Shown one piece after another: positions 62,281 through 64,000 of a stretch of DNA of 64,000 nt. The position numbers and the translations under genes were made by a program. The notes under the pieces are model-generated. The model was not told where the DNA came from. It saw only the letters and a program-made list of their open reading frames with translations, and ran no database searches. Positions within the stretch are counted from its first letter, which is position 1, and every line of letters starts with the position of its first letter. Source of the stretch: Nanchangia anserum (lineage in GTDB: Bacteria; Actinomycetota; Actinomycetes; Actinomycetales; Actinomycetaceae); assembly GCF_015240065.1 (NCBI RefSeq), contig NZ_CP060506.1:186001-250000 (forward strand), in the 5' to 3' direction.

Positions 62281-63702
62281 ATGGCCAAAACCAAGTCGAT
62301 CTTCCGGTGTACGAATTGTGGGACAACGTATCCCAAATGGGCGGGGCAATGTCGCAGTTGCAAGGCGTGGCAGAGTCTCGAGGAAGACGTCGTTTCGGGG
62401 TCAGGTGCACCATCTCGCAGTGCTGTCCCGTTATCTCCCGCGTTGCCCATTGGCCAGGTCGATGCGCAGGCGGCTCAAGCCCGCTCGACCGGCGTGTCGG
62501 AGCTCGACCGTGTGTTGGGTGGGGGAATGGTCCCCGGTGCTGTCGTCCTTTTGGCGGGCGAACCCGGGATCGGTAAGTCGACGCTTCTGCTTGATGTTGC
62601 CGCGAAGGCAGCGGAGCGCGTGCGTGCGAGCTCAGGAGGAACGGTCCTTTACCTCACGGGAGAGGAATCGGCCTCGCAGGTGCGGTTGCGAGCCGAACGA
62701 ATTGGCGCCCTCGATCCAGGCTTGCTTCTCGCCGCTGAGAATGATCTTTCCCGCGCTCTGGGACATATTGAAGCGCACGCTCCCGCGCTCGTTGTCGTCG
62801 ATTCGGTGCAGACCCTGGCCAGTCCCACCGAAGAAGGATCGCCCGGCGGCGTGACTCAGGTACGTGCGGTCGCCGGTGCGCTAATCGCGGTAGCCAAACA
62901 GCGCAACATTCCGGTGCTCCTCGTGGGCCACGTGACGAAAAGCGGCAACATCGCCGGTCCGCGCGTCCTCGAGCATCTTGTCGACGTGGTGCTCCACTTT
63001 GAGGGGGATCGGCACACGCGATTGCGCCTGTTGCGCGCCGTGAAGAATCGCTACGGACCCACCGACGAGGTCGGTTGTTTTGAGTTGGCTGACCGGGGGA
63101 TCCTCGGCCTTGAGGATCCCTCCGGCCTGTTCCTATCCCAAACATCGCAATCTGTTCCGGGGACCTGCGTTACCGTGACGCTCGAAGGACGTCGCCCGAT
63201 GCCTACCGAGGTCCAAGCGCTGGTAGCGAAGACGTCGGCGGGGTCGCCGCGTCGAACGACCTCGGGAGTCGACAGCTCGCGCGTCGCGATGATCCTCGCC
63301 GTTTTGCAGGCGCGATTGGGAGTCGATCTGTCGTCTTGCGACGTGTACGCCTCAACCGTCGGCGGTGCACGTACGGCTGAGCCGGCTGCAGATCTCGCTT
63401 TGGCGATGTCGATCGTCTCCGCAGCATCAGATGCTGCGCCGAAGGAGCGTCTCGTCGCAATAGGAGAGGTGTCGCTAACCGGCGAAGTGCGCCAAACCGT
63501 TGGCATCGAGCGACGCTTGGCTGAGGCCCAGCGTCTGGGATTTGCTTTTGCGATCGTGCCACGAGGAGCGCTTGACGGGCTGCGGATTCCCGCAGGAATG
63601 ACCGTCCGTGGCGTGGGAGACCTCTCGGAGGCCGCCCGATTGGCGCTGCCAGGCATCACGCCCGGTAGCGCCGCGGCTGAGCATTCGTCGTCTGGCCGGT
63701 GA
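62281..63702 (+). CDS. radA: RadA, DNA repair ATPase
   Basis: The 473-aa product starts at ATG 62281. An N-terminal zinc finger (CTNCGTTYPKWAGQCRSC, residues 10-27) precedes the RecA-like ATPase with Walker A GEPGIGKST and LVVVDSVQTLASPT as Walker B. The RadA-specific motif is KNRYG (usually KNRFG), and the C-terminal Lon-protease-like domain (about 290-460) has DVYASTVGGARTAEPAADLA. RadA acts as a branch-migration helicase in recombination. It abuts the next convergent gene with no gap. Confidence 0.95.
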   Translation: MAKTKSIFRCTNCGTTYPKWAGQCRSCKAWQSLEEDVVSGSGAPSRSAVPLSPALPIGQVDAQAAQARSTGVSELDRVLGGGMVPGAVVLLAGEPGIGKSTLLLDVAAKAAERVRASSGGTVLYLTGEESASQVRLRAERIGALDPGLLLAAENDLSRALGHIEAHAPALVVVDSVQTLASPTEEGSPGGVTQVRAVAGALIAVAKQRNIPVLLVGHVTKSGNIAGPRVLEHLVDVVLHFEGDRHTRLRLLRAVKNRYGPTDEVGCFELADRGILGLEDPSGLFLSQTSQSVPGTCVTVTLEGRRPMPTEVQALVAKTSAGSPRRTTSGVDSSRVAMILAVLQARLGVDLSSCDVYASTVGGARTAEPAADLALAMSIVSAASDAAPKERLVAIGEVSLTGEVRQTVGIERRLAEAQRLGFAFAIVPRGALDGLRIPAGMTVRGVGDLSEAARLALPGITPGSAAAEHSSSGR

Positions 63703-64000
63703 TTACTGAGCTAAGCCGTCAACGATTTCGGCCCCGGGCAGGGCAGAGAGAACTTCGCCGGTAACGAATAGTTTCGACCCACGCAGCCCCGAGCCGATGC
63801 ACGACCAGCCGCGCGTGCATCGAGAATCGATAAAGAGCCGCCAGTTGCTCGGGATTCCGATCGGCGTGATGCCGCCGTATTCCATCCCCGACGCCTCAAC
63901 GGCGCGTTCGGTTGGCCAGAAAGAGGCTTTGCGCACCTCCAGACGCTTCTTGATGACGTGATTGACGTCGGCCCGGGTCGTCGCCCGAACGACGCAGGCG
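63703..64000 (-). CDS. YbaK/EbsC-type aminoacyl-tRNA deacylase, C-terminal part
   Basis: About 98 C-terminal residues are present; the gene runs beyond 64000. Sequence such as RADVNHVIKKRLEVRKASF, GMEYGGITPIGIP and CIGSGLRGSKLFVTGEVL is typical of YbaK/EbsC proteins, which hydrolyse mischarged Cys- or Ala-tRNA(Pro). The usual start with its catalytic Lys is outside the window. Confidence 0.8.
   Translation of the reverse strand, partial: ACVVRATTRADVNHVIKKRLEVRKASFWPTERAVEASGMEYGGITPIGIPSNWRLFIDSRCTRGWSCIGSGLRGSKLFVTGEVLSALPGAEIVDGLAQ

Overview
The window looks like a chromosomal segment of a high-GC Gram-positive actinobacterium, probably a fermentative, host-associated member of the Actinomycetaceae or a near relative. 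Evidence: the order fhaA-fhaB-stp-rodA-pbpA-pknA-pknB, class Ib nrdHIE, pyruvate phosphate dikinase, a DUF3152-type secreted protein, an LAETG cell-wall anchoring signal and a LuxS protein fused to an MTA/SAH nucleosidase. Genus cannot be fixed from sequence reading alone.

Region 1 (1 to about 10,950) is accessory DNA. Its left end carries C-rich genes of unknown function, including secreted or membrane proteins that would suit a conjugation module (1-2506). A tyrosine recombinase, a ParA ATPase and a ribbon-helix-helix-like protein form an operon (7505 to 5407, minus strand). Just upstream of the recombinase lies the 3' half of a tRNA-Lys(TTT) gene (7851-7897), read as the right attachment site of an integrative element extending left beyond the window. 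On both sides of this core, in opposite orientation, stand nearly identical membrane-anchored coiled-coil proteins (280 and 279 aa), each followed by three tandem ~400-nt modules. Each module has a promoter-like box, a leader hairpin, a very strong ribosome-binding site, a GTG-started 44-48 aa cationic hydrophobic peptide, a covarying hairpin and a convergent TATACT promoter. I interpret these as an amplified, apparently undescribed type I toxin-antitoxin-like family. Toxicity and antisense control are inference.

Region 2 (11,155-16,774) is a glycoside-use locus: GH78 alpha-L-rhamnosidase, a TetR regulator divergent from an MFS sugar transporter with an operator over its promoter, and a GH1 beta-glucosidase. 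Region 3 (16,940-20,445) has a nitroreductase-like protein and feoABC ferrous iron uptake. Region 4 (20,473-29,748, minus) is the cell growth and Ser/Thr signalling operon. Region 5 (29,950-35,087) holds a sortase-anchored protein, a CPBP protease, an ADP-ribosylglycohydrolase and luxS-pfs. Region 6 (35,088-38,573) is nrdHIE with two NrdR boxes and no nrdF. Region 7 (38,576-64,000) holds metabolic and envelope genes: DUF3152 protein, ppdK, VIT-type metal transporter, TRIC-type channel, AztD-like lipoprotein, a FAD/Fe-S oxidoreductase, metY-metX, an NlpC/P60 hydrolase, a TPM-domain protein, an AMP-dependent ligase, an RCK potassium regulator, radA and a partial YbaK-like deacylase.

Five otherwise well-conserved chromosomal genes are interrupted as sequenced: pbpA, luxS-pfs, the VIT transporter and the AMP-ligase by single-base frame shifts, and ppdK by an in-frame TAG. 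Either this assembly has a raised error rate or the strain is decaying; raw reads would decide.
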